Assembly: GCF_039555335.1 (NCBI RefSeq)
Contig: NC_092636.1
Location: 56,537,706 to 56,601,705, forward strand
DNA from: Amphiura filiformis
Lineage: Eukaryota; Echinodermata; Ophiuroidea; Amphilepidida; Amphiuridae
DNA length: 64,000 bases
Direction of reading: 5' to 3'
Shown piece by piece: positions 1 through 23,030 of the stretch; the stretch's first letter is position 1; each line of letters opens with the position of its first letter. A program made the translations under genes and the position numbers. The notes under the pieces were generated by a model that saw nothing but the letters and a program-made list of their open reading frames with translations, was not told where the DNA came from and ran no database searches.

Positions 1-2908
1 ATTATTTGTGTTATGAATATTTATGTGCAAACAAACATTCCGTACACACACGCACAGAGATATCCATACCCTGGGGACAGGCCTAGATGTGTGTCACACC
101 TATGGGATATTGGCACCCGTGGGTGGTGCTTGCAGGCTTCATAGGAGAGGAGTGGTGACAGAAGGAGGGAGATGAAGCATTAGGTGTGATCGCATAAAGA
201 GAGGCCAGGGGTCAGTGATATTCTGTGAGGTAAGTTGATCATGCATATACACACCCCATACATATACAAACTGGTTACGGACGCCCCTACCCAGGAGTGT
301 AGTGGATCCGACCCAGGGGGTCGTGTGTCGTCGTTACCTGAGTGTAGACCAGAAGGCGTGCATGAGGGTGCACGTGAAGATCATCATGACAGGTGGAGCG
401 TTACCTTGTGTTGCTTGATGTGAGGGTACGGGGTGTAGGCGTACCAGAGGGAAAGCACACATGGTTGACCCACGGGATATATGACAGCAGGAGAAGGAGG
501 CCGAGGATGATGACCTAGGGGTGTACTGTAAGCTCTGTAACCAGTTTTACACAAATACATTATATACACACATACTTTAAATTGTAGGCCTATTATTCGG
601 GCTTACGTAATAAAACATTAATTTTATAACCCGGGGGTGGGGATATTTTGTTAAATAAACAGATAATGCAGTATTCTTTATTCTTCTTTTTCATTCTGAT
701 TCAGGGGCGGAAGATTCTGATTCAGGGGCGGAACATTCTGATTTAGGGGCGTGAGTTATCAGGATCCGATTCAGACATTAATTTCATTGTCTGAGGGTGG
801 GAACCAGATTGAGGGTGAGGAGGTAGTTGGGAGTAATTGTATGTTGTTGAGATTGTTGCTGGTTGTGACTTAAAAGTTAATTAAACGTGTTTATTGTGAT
901 ATATATAAAACTTTATTGTGCTTTCGTGTTTTCCTTACAAGGCAGTAACGTGGGGTTCTGTCCCCCACAACTTACTCACGTTTCACACAAAACTTACAGT
1001 GTCCCCCAGGGGACTGGTGTCAACCCGGTTATCCTGACATTAATAATCCATATATTAGACAAACGGCCGTCCCGCTACATAATATTAACCGAAATTTTAT
1101 CGTGTTCGACCAGTAATGAATGTGCCCAATTGGGCGCATTTGGGCAAAAATGCCCCTAAGAGCGCCCAATTATGGCAAATTTGGGTGCTTTTTGTGAAAA
1201 ATTGGTATACTGATGGGTGGCAAAACCAGCAAAAAGTAGGTATATAGAAAGTCAGCATCTGAAAGTCTGCGTGGCACATCCCCGTAAAAATTTTTTCGAA
1301 GACCCCCCCCCCCGGAGTTAACGTCACTGTGTGAAAAATAACCGGCCAATATTGTTTGTACTCTCTGAAATTCTAGGAAATATAGTTTTGTAACGTGCCC
1401 TACATTTTTAGCTAATTTAGATATTTGGAAATATTCGCACTTGGGTGTTTTAGTAAGTAGGGCACGGCATGGCCTGCAAAATTCCCTGTGTAAATCGAAT
1501 GCAACTTTTAGTGACTATCACTCACTTGTAGACCGCTCTCTTCCCAAAGGCATTAAAGCTAAACCACTTGACGGATATTTTTTGTACTTGCTGTCAATCA
1601 AGAATAATGCATACATTTAACATTACATGTAGGCTAAAAACTGAGCATATGGGGACCTCCCTGATATGTAAATGACAGATAACAGCAAAAGCAGCTCCCA
1701 TATATCTGTCCATAACTTTGGTCGTGCAGCGAGTCAAGGGATTTCAAGTGGGTGATTATTGATTGGCAAGTGCCATATTTGGGCACAAGTGCAGTCCACC
1801 ATTCAATGTGGATGACAGACTATACTTTATCGATTGATTTTGCTGGAGTAAAGTACTGCAAAGGTCGAATCATGGTTGCTGTGCAGTATAACTGCACTAT
1901 GTAAAGTTACGCGATTTACGTATTTTTGCCAAACACTCTGTCTCAATCTCGATGTATATATGGCCAGTGACGTCATTGACGTCATGATATGCACGAAAAA
2001 GGTTCTATAATTGGCTAATGTAATACCAATACGTCACGTAGCGTCATGTTCATTAGCAAAAAATTAAATGTTTGAAATTGGCCATATTTTTACTCCCATG
2101 AATTTCAAAGCACTGAAAATTAAGGAAAGTGCCAATATTGGACTTCAACTTTTCACTTTTGTACACATTTCAATGGAGAATGAAAAATTCACATGCGTTT
2201 TTCCGGAAAATTTTCCTTTGCGGAAAAAAATTTAAAATCATTCTCGTTTTGACTTTTTAAGTTCGTAAATAGTATATTACTTTTGGGCTTGGAAAAAAAT
2301 TACAATTTAAAGTTCCTCAAGTGCGCGTGGTCGGTCCGTCAATATGTGTATGTATCAGGTACACAGCAAATAAATTCCATCCTGCCTGCCAGGTGATTTG
2401 ACGTTAAAATTCACTTGCGCATCTCAAGCAAGAGCTGTTCAGGTAACTTCATTTGAAATTCACACTGTCTGTGTGGAAGATTAAGGGTATTTCTTCCATA
2501 GGGGTGTATAGATTTTAACTGGAAAAGCCCAATGGTTTAATCACCTGTGTGAGTTTCTGCATGTAAAATCATCGGCAAGTAAGAGCCACCATGTCACTTC
2601 GGAAAACGCGGTAAATCGCAACATTATTTGCAGAATCTATCCTCTATTTGCAGAATCTATCATCTTTTCCCACCATTTTCAAGATTTTAAGCTTATCTGC
2701 CAGATTTTGTAGGGATCTTAGGCGGGTTTAGCTTTTTTGAGCGATTTTGCTCATTTTACCGCGTTTTCCATGGGGCCTCTCTTTGTTTATATTCATGCGG
2801 CAATTTTCAAAAACTTGAACCAAACCAAGGTACTATTGCCATCATGTTTCGTTTAAAACAGCTCAACACGGACGCTCATGATGTTTCCTCTCATCTGATC
2901 ATCCACAG
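1..2908. other. Left flank or upstream intron of the protease gene
   Basis: No exon recognised. It contains a 21-bp unit repeated about three times at 693-752, a poly-C run at 1303-1313, and around 2447-2545 a fragment of the palindromic 'mail-slot' MITE family seen again at 19.6-23.0 kb. The missing signal peptide and propeptide exons may be left of the window. Confidence 0.6.
693..752. repeat. 21-bp tandem repeat, ~3 copies
   Basis: Unit ATTCTGATTCAGGGGCGGAA plus G or C; three copies in a row with one or two changes. Confidence 0.85.
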
Positions 2909-12699
<9,791 letters not shown>

Positions 12700-13805
12700 A
12701 ATATGGATCATACAGACCTTTACAGTAAGTTGCAAATCTACTTGTTGTTTTCTTTACAAGTGTGTTTTAAGGCGGGTCGAATGGCAGGAGGCATATTTTT
12801 CCAGCATCTAACTAAAAATCTTCAGTACTTCATAATTATTAATGCATTGATCTTACCGGAAATTAGTCAAGGAAGCCAACAATCATACTAGGTCTTGTGG
12901 CTCTTCTCTTGAGAAAATATAACAGAACTAAAGTTTTGGGTGCGGTGCTTCCCCTCTCACGAAAAAAAATCGCTGACATGGAGCAGAAATGGCACCCTTA
13001 TAATTTATATCAAGCCTTTGGGATCTCTTTTAAAGAAACCATAATATAGCAACATCCTTTTCCCAGTTTTAAGTCAATTTTGATACCAATCAAGCTGTAA
13101 GCTGCTGTAGGAGCCTACTTGCGTGTAAATGTCTGTTATGCCATCTTATGGAAACTATGCCATATGTGACTTGTACCGTACCACTCATCGGATCAAAATC
13201 CTTGCTTATATCAAGAACATCGATAATAATAATATAAAAACGACGTGGAATGACTATTTGCAGTGAAAATGGGAAACTGCCAAAAAAATGCATTTTATGG
13301 TGACCTTTGATTTTCATGAAAGTTGGTCTTATATTCATTTTGCTATTTTATTTTTTCAGAAACGCACTGCACGGACGGCACACATCTTTCTTGACCTGTA
13401 TAGTTTAAAATTCACGATAACTTGACGATAATTTTACCCGATTTGAGAGACATGTAACAGAATATCAAATGTCATCATAATTATACGTAAAGATTCGCCT
13501 AATGGCGCATATGGACTCCTTTGCCTTAGGTAAAATTTAACGTACAAAATTTAATAGAGACTCCCTCCTTTGAAAATCTCAAAAAGAATTAAGGGTCTCT
13601 GTCCTTATAATGCTGTTCGGGTTTACTTTTTACGGATGGACACTTTTAGTTTGTGACGAAAATTCCAGTTATGTCAAAGTGTATGTGCCATTAGGCGAAT
13701 TTTATTCAAGCATAAGGTTATTCAAACTAAACCAATGTTCTAGCTTGGACATGTTGGAAGGACCTTCAGAAGTTCTCATTTTACTTGCTTCATGCTTAAT
13801 GTTTA

Positions 13806-14040
13806 TACTCTCTAAATGTACACCGACTGGAAAGAATGGAGAAAAAGAGTGAGAGAGAGAGTGAAATGGAGGACAACCCCTTTTTGAGTGGAAAAATTCA
13901 CTCTAAAAGGATTGAAAGAAGTAGACTGTGAGTGAAAATGTACTTTCTTTCATTTTAAAGTGTTTTCCACTCAAAAACGGGTTGTCCTTCGTTCAACTCC
14001 TTGAAAGAGTGGAAATTCACTCTTTTGCATTTAGAGGGTA
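13806..14040. mobile_element. Palindromic MITE (TAC[CT]CTCTAAATG ends)
   Basis: TACTCTCTAAATG at the left mirrors CATTTAGAGGGTA at the right. Inside, AGGACAACCCCTTTTTGAGTGG mirrors CCACTCAAAAACGGGTTGTCCT. Confidence 0.8.
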
Positions 14041-14501
14041 CATACGTCTTGGGCCTATATATATTAAACTAATGTAAGAACTAGAAGTAATTCAAGATAA
14101 TGAAGATGAAATAAACACTTATCATCGCAATCGTTCTCTGCAAAACACAAATCAGTGTCTATAGACTTTTATTTTTATAATTATTTTGCGATGAGACTAG
14201 TAAACCAACAGTTTATACTAGTCTCAGAGTTTACTAGTCTCAGTTTTGCGTAACTTTAGAATCTTGTATACCACTACTTTCAATTATTATACCCTCTGGT
14301 AATTTTGAAAGCGGCGCATCACCACAGAAAAGAGCGCAGCTCGTGCCGTATACATGGTATAGGCCCCACGTTATCGTACAACCATGAGACTACATGTAGC
14401 CGTCGTTTTATCTTTTCGGTTTCGGTTTCGGTTTCAGTTTTCGGTTTCGGATCTCATTGTTATTTTGAAGTGTTAGCATGGCATAGTGCAGTTTCAGAGG
14501 T

Positions 14502-14673
14502 GCAGTTTTGTCCACGGCAAATTCACCGTGACCTTTTCAGCCACAAACCCGCTTAGTGAAGATTAAACCGAAATATGCACTACTAAACCATTATAGTAAT
14601 CGATTGTCCAATGCACATTTCTTACCACGTGATAATATTAATCCAATGAGCGATCGAATTGTCCGCTACGGTC
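14502..14673. repeat. Right arm, inner part, of the large inverted repeat
   Basis: Starts TGCAGTTTTGTCCACGGC and ends GTCCGCTACGGTC, the reverse complement of 8765-8939 with few differences. Confidence 0.85.
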
Positions 14674-15736
14674 TTCTTCCTTCTTCCTTATAAGTGCCTC
14701 CCTCATATGTATGAGTATTGTCGCACTGCGTACAGATAAGCTGTACTTATTTTTGGGCGGGTGCGGCGTGCCGCACCCGCCCTGTATTCTCTGACTATTG
14801 ACCTACTTTTTCACATGCCGCAGTGTTGAGAAAATATTCGTGCCGGTTATATCCCAAACACCCACAGAGGTGATAGTTTACGGCGAGTTTTGTAATTATT
14901 ACTTGATTTTGATATGTAAAGAATACGATAAAGTCACCATAGGCAGTAATGTGTTTGTATTAAAAGAAATAACAAAAATAATTATTTCAGTAATAGAAAT
15001 ACTATTTGGAAATTGCAGCAAGATTTGCAGATGTTTTTATTTGAACAGTACCAGTTCACCAGTTTTGCTAGTTTTCCTAATCTTTGGGCTAAATTAATAG
15101 CATCGTGAAGGTCATATATATCATTTTATACTGTACTGACAGCTTCGGCATGTACTTAAATACAGCTTGTATGTGCATTGTGTTCAGTGTGTACATAGGC
15201 TATTTACTTTTCAAATCTTGTGACAAATAGTGCTTGGTGATGCTTGTATAAGGTATTATAGACAAATTATTAGAATGCATGTGCACCAGTAGAAATGGCC
15301 CAGGTTGAATAAAATAAATAAACATATTATTTTATTCCCTGGATTATTTTTGTTGGGACAAAATAATGATATAGTTTGACGCTTTAAAATACAGTTATGT
15401 TAATCATAATAAAGTTACAAAGTTAAAAAATAATATCGAAATATTGTAAAATCAAACTTTTCCCCTCATAAGTTTTAAACTTTGATATGGAAAGATACCC
15501 CAGCCCTGTTGTCTCACCAGAGAAGATGAGCAGAAGTCTTTCTATCTGATGATAAAAAAAAACTCTAGGTATGATTACGAAAATGTTTTAAATATCTACA
15601 AAAGTTTTATAACAATGTTTTATATAAAATGTTAACATAAAACGTCTTCTGTTATGATGTGAAGGGTTAATATAAAAACAGGGAAAATCTGTTCCAACTG
15701 ACCAGCAGAGAACAAAGGATAAGCAGTAGATAAGAT

Positions 15737-15884
15737 TAAAATCAGGGAAAATATGACACAACCTCCAATGGGGGAATAACAAACGTATAAACGTATAAAG
15801 TTAAAAACTCTTTTAACTTTGTTTATACGTTTTGTGTTATTCTCCCATTGGAAATCGATGTTGTGTCATATTTTCCCTGTTTTT
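15737..15884. repeat. Near-perfect ~148 bp hairpin
   Basis: AAAACAGGGAAAATATGACACAAC-type arm reads back in reverse complement, through GGGGGAATAACA and CGTATAAA to a central AAAACTCTTTT. A MITE or fold-back remnant. Confidence 0.85.
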
Positions 15885-16563
15885 AATTGTGAAAACTTAC
15901 TCATTCTTTCATTTCTCTTGACAATTGTTCATTTGCCCGCCCTATTCCTTTTAAAGGAATTTTTATTGTGTCAGTTCCTGCAGAACTCAGAGAACTGACA
16001 CCTTTAGTACAGGTTTGACGATCACGTGACAAATCGAATCTGTGACGTCAATATTAATATCGATATCAATTTAAGGCTGTTCTAGTTAAATTACATACCC
16101 ATTGGCATTTTGGCTGTTCCATTTAATTTACAAACTCAACATTTCCCTGTTCACTTAGTCCATGAATTGATCCTGATTTGCATTGTCGTATAGAGTTATA
16201 TTTTTGTACACAACAGGGAGGTTACTATTGTTTTAACTAAATGAAGCATACTTTTGCTTTTATCTTTCTTTGTCCTTTATTGATTATAAATTAGGTGATT
16301 TAATTAATATAATTCTTTGTTTCAGCGACCCAGGGGTAAACAAAAAAAAAAAAACATAGGTCAAAATCCTTCAATTTCTGTGAAAATTGAACAAAAAGTA
16401 CCCAAATCCCTACATTTTATATCTCTCTGTGTTATAGACAAATTGTATACGTCACATTTAAAATCATTTAAAATGACTTATAAATTGCCTTATGCTATAA
16501 TGGGGTCTTATACATTTGTATTGTGTGAACTTTGTTTTTAAATGCCTTTGGCTTCCATGTTAG

Positions 16564-17035
16564 TTCCTCGGAGCTGGTGAGGTGTATCTGGGTGTAACTT
16601 GGTAGGGTGGTGGTAAGTGGCTGCCCTAAGACTTGATGCATTTTTTGGCGCAAAATATGCAAATTAAGTAGCTAATTTGCATATTTAACTTAAAAATGTT
16701 TTTTTGTTTTTTGTTTTTTTTTCATTTCGAAGAACTGGTGAGGCGTATAGGGATATAACTAGATGAGGTTGTGGTAAGCGGCAGTTTCACGGAGCTGGTG
16801 AGGTGTATTGGGGTATAACTTGGTAGGGTGGTGGTAAGTGGCTGCCCTAAGACTTGATGCAATTTTTGGCGCAAATTAGGTAGCTAATTTGCATATTTAA
16901 CTTAAAAATTGTTTTTGGGTGGTTTTTTGCCATTTCGAAGAACTGGTGAGGCGTATAGGGATGTAACTTGATGAGGTTGTGGTAAGCGGCAGTCGTAAGA
17001 TCCGATGCAATTTTTGTCGCAAGATATGCAAATTA
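16564..17035. repeat. Tandem duplication of a composite ~230 bp unit
   Basis: GAGCTGGTGAGGTGTAT...GACTTGATGCA...TAGCTAATTTGCATATTTAAC occurs twice, alternating with a diverged half-unit GAACTGGTGAGGCGTATAGGG that also occurs twice. Confidence 0.85.
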
Positions 17036-17217
17036 GTCACCACATTTGCCTATTTTTTATTTGTCGAATTGCTTTTGGCCATTTTTCGGAACCATCTTTA
17101 ACATTACATTCAAATAATATGTACATTGTAAATTGGAACTGACACCAATTTTTTTCAGGAATATCTTGTTTACTCTGGAACCTAGAGTAGATAATCCAAT
17201 CGATAATTACGCTATAT

Positions 17218-17640
17218 TGACTGACTCCACTGACTGAGTTTTGGGTTTTTTTCACCGGTTTGCTATCATTTACTCATCAAGGCGCTCCACCGTTATTATA
17301 AGGACTATGCTAATAATTTAAAGATTGACATGTAGAAAATAAACCATACTTGATTGACAGAAAGCACTAACTTTGTACCTATTACGGTTTGGTGGCACTC
17401 CTCTTCCAAACGCGACTAAGTCAGGGCGGCCCGGTGAAGCAAAATGTGCATTGGATTAACACGGGAGTTTGGATAAGATGGTAGATTTCCTTTCTCATAC
17501 AAATGCATGCTCCCCCGTTATTAAAGCTTGTACCGGATTAAAAATCCAGGTACTAAGTATTTTGAAAAAAATAAGTAATTGAAACATAGAGCAAGTACTG
17601 AAGTCAGAGCTTTTATATATGACGCTAACTAGTTCATCTC
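17218..17640. repeat. Right arm, outer part, of the large inverted repeat
   Basis: Reverse complement of 8323-8722; the shared outer edge is GAGATGAACTAGTTAGCGTC on the left arm. Confidence 0.85.
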
Positions 17641-18395
17641 ATATACCCACAGCACAGCGCTACTAGTACGGGTCAATTACCTATGTGAGTGCCCCTGTGT
17701 TACGTGCATACATGTAGTTAACAATAACTGCATGATGGTACGTGTGAACAGGAAAGTTGAAGTCTTTCTCAACTTATGGTGTGAACAATCCTTTATTCTA
17801 GTCTTTTGTTGCCTACAGAAAAGTTGAACGAAGATAACTTCTGTTTTCGGTTTCGGGAGTTATGTTAATTTCTGACATGACAAACGTGAGATGAGAGGGT
17901 TGATGCTAATCTAGACAAAAGAAGTTAGTGTCTAAATTTTACGGTCGTAAATTCGCGATAAATTGTACGGCTTCAATTGACTTGCGTTGGGTGTAGGTAC
18001 TTCCGCCTAGGCGGGAGTGGCTCGTGAAAATAGCCCAGCGTAGAAATATACATTAATCACTAGTAATCAGTGTTGCCAAGAATTACGTATACTTGTTCGT
18101 TCAATCGCGCAAAAAATCGGTCATTTAATTTATGTAGAGATGAAACGGGGAATTATTTTCATCCCAAATACAACTTAAAACTTGGTAATAATAATATGCA
18201 ACACCAGAGAAGTGCGTTGAAGTGAAACTAATTGGATTTCTTTCATAGGAATTGGTAATCTGATAATTGCTTCAAATTGACTCAAATCTATTTTAAATGT
18301 ATATATATTATTTGTCATTCATTGACCAGGTTAAAGATGTTAAAGATTGCAAATTGCGAAGTAGGGGAAATGAGAGGGTGGGAATGATGAAACGA

Positions 18396-18505
18396 GGAGA
18401 TGATCGAGTGGAGGAGAGGAGAGGAGAGGAGATCGAGAGAAGAGGAGAGGAGAGGAGAGGAGATCGAGAGAAGAGGAGATCGAGAGAAGAGAGGAGGGCG
18501 ATTAG
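18396..18505. repeat. Purine-only GAGAGGAGAGG low-complexity tract
   Basis: About 110 bp of G and A, built of GAGAGGAGA and GAGATCGAGAGAAGA units. Confidence 0.9.
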
Positions 18506-19559
18506 AGCAGGGAGGAGTTTATTCCGTTTATTTTAATTTTTCCACGTTGATCATAGGCCTACTGCTAAAACAGTGAGAAGGGTAAAGGAAATACAACATC
18601 CAATATAATTATAAGGAAGAAACGAAATCAAAAGTTGCACTTTTGTGTTACCCCGGGGGGACCACTCAAATATGACAATGTACGCATGCGTGACCATTTT
18701 TTTTCAAACACCCCCTAAACGAGTTTTACCCTACCAGCAAATTTAGCCCCTTAATAAGATAATTGAATATAGAATTTACCCCCTAATGAGTTTTTGGCTA
18801 GTAAAAAATTCCCTTTTTGACTCGTAATTTACCAAAAATTTGAAAAGGATACCCTAAATAAGTTGTACAGATTCAGAAAACTACCCTTATTCTTGAAAAT
18901 CAGTGTTTTTAGACCCTAAATGCGTCACGCGCGTAACTTGCCTTGCACGACAATTTTTCATTCGGAATTAATATTTGGCCATGCAAACATTATTTAATAT
19001 TTAAGTAAAGGAGTAGGAGTAATAATTATCATGATTATACCAAAACAAATTTGACACTGCACGTTTGAAATAGCCGGTAAATGACTAAATCGGCACATTC
19101 TGTGGTGATACCGACAATTTTCGGTTGTACTGGGTATACGGAATACAACTTTACAATTTAATAAGAAACGTGTCGCACATAGCCTCCCCTTCTCGACTCC
19201 ATTTTTCGACTTTTCTTTTTGGGTTGGTTAACCAAACTCACCATTTAGCTCCATTTATACGTGCAAACATTTTAAAACTATATATATGTCCCTTTAAACA
19301 TTCCTATACTCAAATACATCCGACATCGGGAAATATCTCATTATCAGTTCCTCAAAGAGGAAATGCTAGCCTCTAGGAAGACTATTGTATATAAACCTGT
19401 TCATCAATCAGGAGTGAACGAATGAAAATGTTACCGTTTCATTGTGTCAAACCTGTGCCCTGTGTGCATCAGTAAATGAAGTTCCATTTTTTCAATAATC
19501 ATTAAACATGGCAAACTACATTATGTACAATACAAATTGTCAATTGTTGGATCACTTTT

Positions 19560-19985
19560 AACGTGTTGTTTATCGCACATCTCACTTCCCTTACTCCAAT
19601 GGGCTAAACCCCATATGCCCCCTATGAAAGACATGAAGTTAATATACCACACGGGGGACACGGGGAGGGGGCATATTTCAATGGAGTCACCCATTCAGGT
19701 AATCCCATTTTTTATCAATCACCTTAGTTTGGCAATCTGCAATCAGGAGCTATCAGGGACAAAATTGTGGGATCACTTTTAATTAAAACAAAATTGTGGG
19801 ATCACTTTTAATACATTTGAAATAAAACATTACTTTGTCATATGTCCTTCCTTTACCCCCAGTAGCTCCCAATGGGCTATTTCAGTTGAAACTGTATGCC
19901 CCCTATGGAAGACATGACCTTAATCTACCATAGGGGGGCATGGGGAGGGGCATATAATGGAGTCACCCATTCAGGTACCACTATT
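19560..19985. mobile_element. Two adjacent MITE copies of the ATGCCCCCTATGGAAGACATGA family
   Basis: AATGGGCT..CATATGCCCCCTATGAAAGACATGA with an inverted partner ending ATGGAGTCACCCATTCAGGTA, present at 19595-19700 and again at 19870-19978. Related pieces lie near 2.45, 21.8-22.0 and 22.75-23.03 kb. Confidence 0.75.
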
Positions 19986-20108
19986 TGAAATTTACACTCC
20001 CTGTGTTAAGGTTGTCTTCCATAGATAGGTATATAGATTTCAACTGGAATACCATACCACAATGTTGAATAACTGCATGAGTCCCCATTTGGTTAAATTT
20101 GTTAGTGG

Positions 20109-20273
20109 GCCTGAAAAAAGTGGGGAATTTGGGAACCTTATTCCTGGGAAATGTGATGTTTGGAGGTAGATTTTGGTTTGAAAATAAAGACAAATCTGAA
20201 GGGAAATCATGTCTTCTTGAAGGCCAATTTTGAAGATATTCCTGGGAATTGACATTTTTTCTAGCTCTGATTG
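20109..20273. mobile_element. GGCCTGAAAAAA..TTCCTGGGAAT repeat, copy 1
   Basis: Shares GGCCTG-AAAAA, GGGAATTTGGGAACC and TTCCTGGGAAT with 25407-25575 (opposite orientation) and a weaker copy at 34560-34735. Confidence 0.6.
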
Positions 20274-21538
20274 GTAGTTACAAAGTCATCAGTGGTTGGG
20301 GATATTGGCAACATATTGGACCAATTTTCCTCTCTTGGTAGTGTCACAGGAAGGGACAACAGGTGTCACATTTTCAAAATGGTCCAATGGTGTTGAGGTG
20401 CAATATCACAAGGATTGATACAGTATGGTTTTAAATATGTGCTTGGTAGAGCAGATAGAGGGTCAAGATCAACCAAATGTCAAACAGGGTCAAAATTTTA
20501 ACGTAAGTACAAACATTATTATTTGTGGGAGACAACAACAAAGACCAGGAGACACTTTTGTTCCAATGTACATATAATTTTATTACAAAACTTGTCAAGC
20601 AAAGTTCTGTACATGTATCAATACAAGAAACATCACAGAAGATCCCAATTAGGTAGTGATTTCTTTCCCCATGAATGGAACAATCGAATTTTAATGTGAT
20701 GTGATCAAGACAAAATGATGAGTTCATACACAAAAAGTGGTACATCTCATGTGCTACCTTGTGCTGTTTTTGATTTATAGTAAAGGGGCATTTCATGATC
20801 CACAGCATCATCCCCAGCCCCACCCCCCACTCCAATTCTAAAAAATGTTTATTCCATCGGAAACCTCTGACTAAATAATGTGTGTGCAAACAATTTCTTG
20901 CAGATTTATTCGCTTGGCAAAACTATCGTCAAATTTGTGTTTATTCTGCCAACAGAACAAAATTACAACTCAATTACAACAGATTACCAGTACAAAACCT
21001 TCATAATAACCATTTTGAAAAATAAAAAATGAGCAAAGAATATTCAAGGAAAGAATGACATTGATTTAAAATGACAAAACAACTTGATTTTGCTTGATCA
21101 CATCACATAATATAGAAACCAATGGATATTAGTTATGATAGTAGAGGTATTATTATAAGAAACATAGTTGGTTTTGCTTTTAAGCAACAATGAAAAAAGA
21201 ATTAAGTGTACAGTATAAGCAAAATACATTTTACAATAGATTTCTGGATTTACCAACATTGACTATGGAACAAAACTGGTAACGATACAGGTTTGAGACT
21301 TAGAATCTTCTTATTTCATAGATGATATAGATTATTTTGAATGTTATTAGAAGGCAAGATATAATTGGTTTAGTTTCTTTCATGAAGCATATGGGTAAAA
21401 TAAGAAATAACATTCCTTATTAACCTCAAAACTATGGGCAATTCCTTTGGTCAAATTTTACATTGTCCATGTGTATGACCACCTCCAAGGGATGTAGAAA
21501 CATCCAAATCCAAGGATTGTGAAAACAGACCCATTAGT

Positions 21539-21804
21539 ATACCGTAAAATTCCGTCTACAAGCATATATATGCCTCTAAACGAGGTTTTTTTGACACAAG
21601 ACACAAGAGGCAGACACTCTCAACAAAAACGTTATTTGGAGTTTGAACAACTATATTACTGATAAAGGCGGCTGTACAAACATGTATATTTGTAAGACCA
21701 ATCTATTGCAATGTTTTTGAGAAGGGTATTGGCCTTTCATATCTTTCGTTAAAAAAACCCCTCGTTTAGAGGCATATATGCTTCTAGACGGAATTCTATG
21801 GTAT
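21539..21804. mobile_element. MITE with ~47 bp terminal inverted repeats
   Basis: ATACC.TA.AATTCCGTCTA at the left edge reads back at the right edge, through GCATATAT-GCCTCTAAACGAGG. 266 bp, no coding capacity. Confidence 0.88.
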
Positions 21805-22000
21805 TCCAGTTGTAATCCATATACCCCCTATGGAACACATGACCTTAATTTCCAATGCAGTTGGTGTAGATTTCAAATGGAATCACCCACCCAGGTAACC
21901 CTATTTGAAATTCACACAGCACTCCCTGTGTGCAAGATGAAGGTCATGTCTTGCATAAAGGGTGTATGGATTTCAACTGGAATAGCCCATTTGGGCAGTA
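21805..22000. mobile_element. MITE copy, CCCCCTATGGAACACATGA family
   Basis: TTCCAGTTGTAATCCATATACCCCCTATGG at the left and AAGGGTGTATGGATTTCAACTGGAAT at the right form the inverted ends. It directly follows the previous MITE. Confidence 0.75.
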
Positions 22001-22747
22001 CATCCCCATCAGTGGCTACATGGGGCATGGAGGCTCCCTCAAGCTTGGGCTTTGTTCCTTAGTCAAAATAAGAACTTTGACAATGTTAAACTTTTTAGGC
22101 CAAAAATGACAACATTTTCAGATGCCCATCATGTGTGCCCCTCACCAGAAAATATTCCTAGAAAATGGTCATGCCATAACGCCTGTAATAACGAGATTCA
22201 GCAAATTTTACACCCGTTCGACTTTCAGTGCACTGATATGATTTTGATACATAGAGTCCCCTTTCTACTGCTAGTAATTTTCATTTTTTATGTAGGTCGG
22301 ATCACATAAACTCAACAATTAAAAGTTCTTTGTGATCGTTCATTGGAACAATGTTATTGATAGTTTTTGATACAAGTTAACAATAAAAAAATATCATTTC
22401 AATTTCATATTCATTACATAGTGAAACTACACAGAATGTATACATTTTATGTTCACAGTACACAATACATACAACATATAACCTGTATCCCCTTACAAAA
22501 CCATAGGAAACCTCAAAATAAACATAGTCTATCAAAATAACAGCCTGCCTGCAGAAATCATATAGTACCATAAGGATCATGGGCCAGACTGCAAAGCTCC
22601 AAAATTTATTGCTTGCTTGTAAAACTTAATTATTTGAGCCAATTAATTTAAATGTGTTTACTTGAGGAGTGCCCATGCAATTTTCACACATTAAAAACTC
22701 AATGCAAATCAACTTATTCACAATAATATTCCCATTCTCTATCTTCA

Positions 22748-23030
22748 AGAATGGGCTATTCCAATTTACAATCCACACTACCCCCTGTGGAAGATGTTAA
22801 ATCTTCCACTGGGGTAGTATGAATTTCAAATGGAATGATCACATTAGGCCACGACATTTGAATGTCATACACCCTCTGAGAATGATTCAACATGAATCTT
22901 TGACAGAGGGAGGACGAGTTTCAAATAGAGTTGATTAATATGCTAATTCCATTTGAAATTCATACTCCCTCTGTTGAAGATAATTCCAAAATCTTCCACA
23001 GGTGGAGTGTAGACTTTTAAATGGATTAGC
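22748..23030. mobile_element. Two diverged MITE copies of the same family
   Basis: GGGCTATTCCAATTTACAATCCACACTACCCCCTGTGGAAGAT is followed by inverted pieces ATTTGAAATTCATACTCCCTCTG and AATCTTCCACAGGTGGAGTGTAGA. Confidence 0.65.

Larger units (their letters stand above)
12700..20430. other. Intergenic region rich in MITEs and repeats
   Basis: No cellular exon recognised between the end of the protease and the LAMTOR1 downstream region. The supported contents are listed separately; the rest (for example 12.7-13.8, 17.7-18.3 and 18.5-19.5 kb) shows nothing I can name. Confidence 0.6.

Noticed and set aside
14798..15097. 99-codon plus-strand frame, hydrophobic
   Set aside because: No family resemblance and sits between repeat arms; chance frame in AT-rich DNA.
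18297..18536. 79-codon frame rich in Arg and Glu
   Set aside because: It is the translation of the purine-only GAGAGGAGA tract.
20431..20889. 152-codon minus-strand open frame
   Set aside because: No recognisable motif, composition looks like translated AT-rich non-coding DNA, and it lies in the LAMTOR1 downstream region; kept as possible 3' UTR only.
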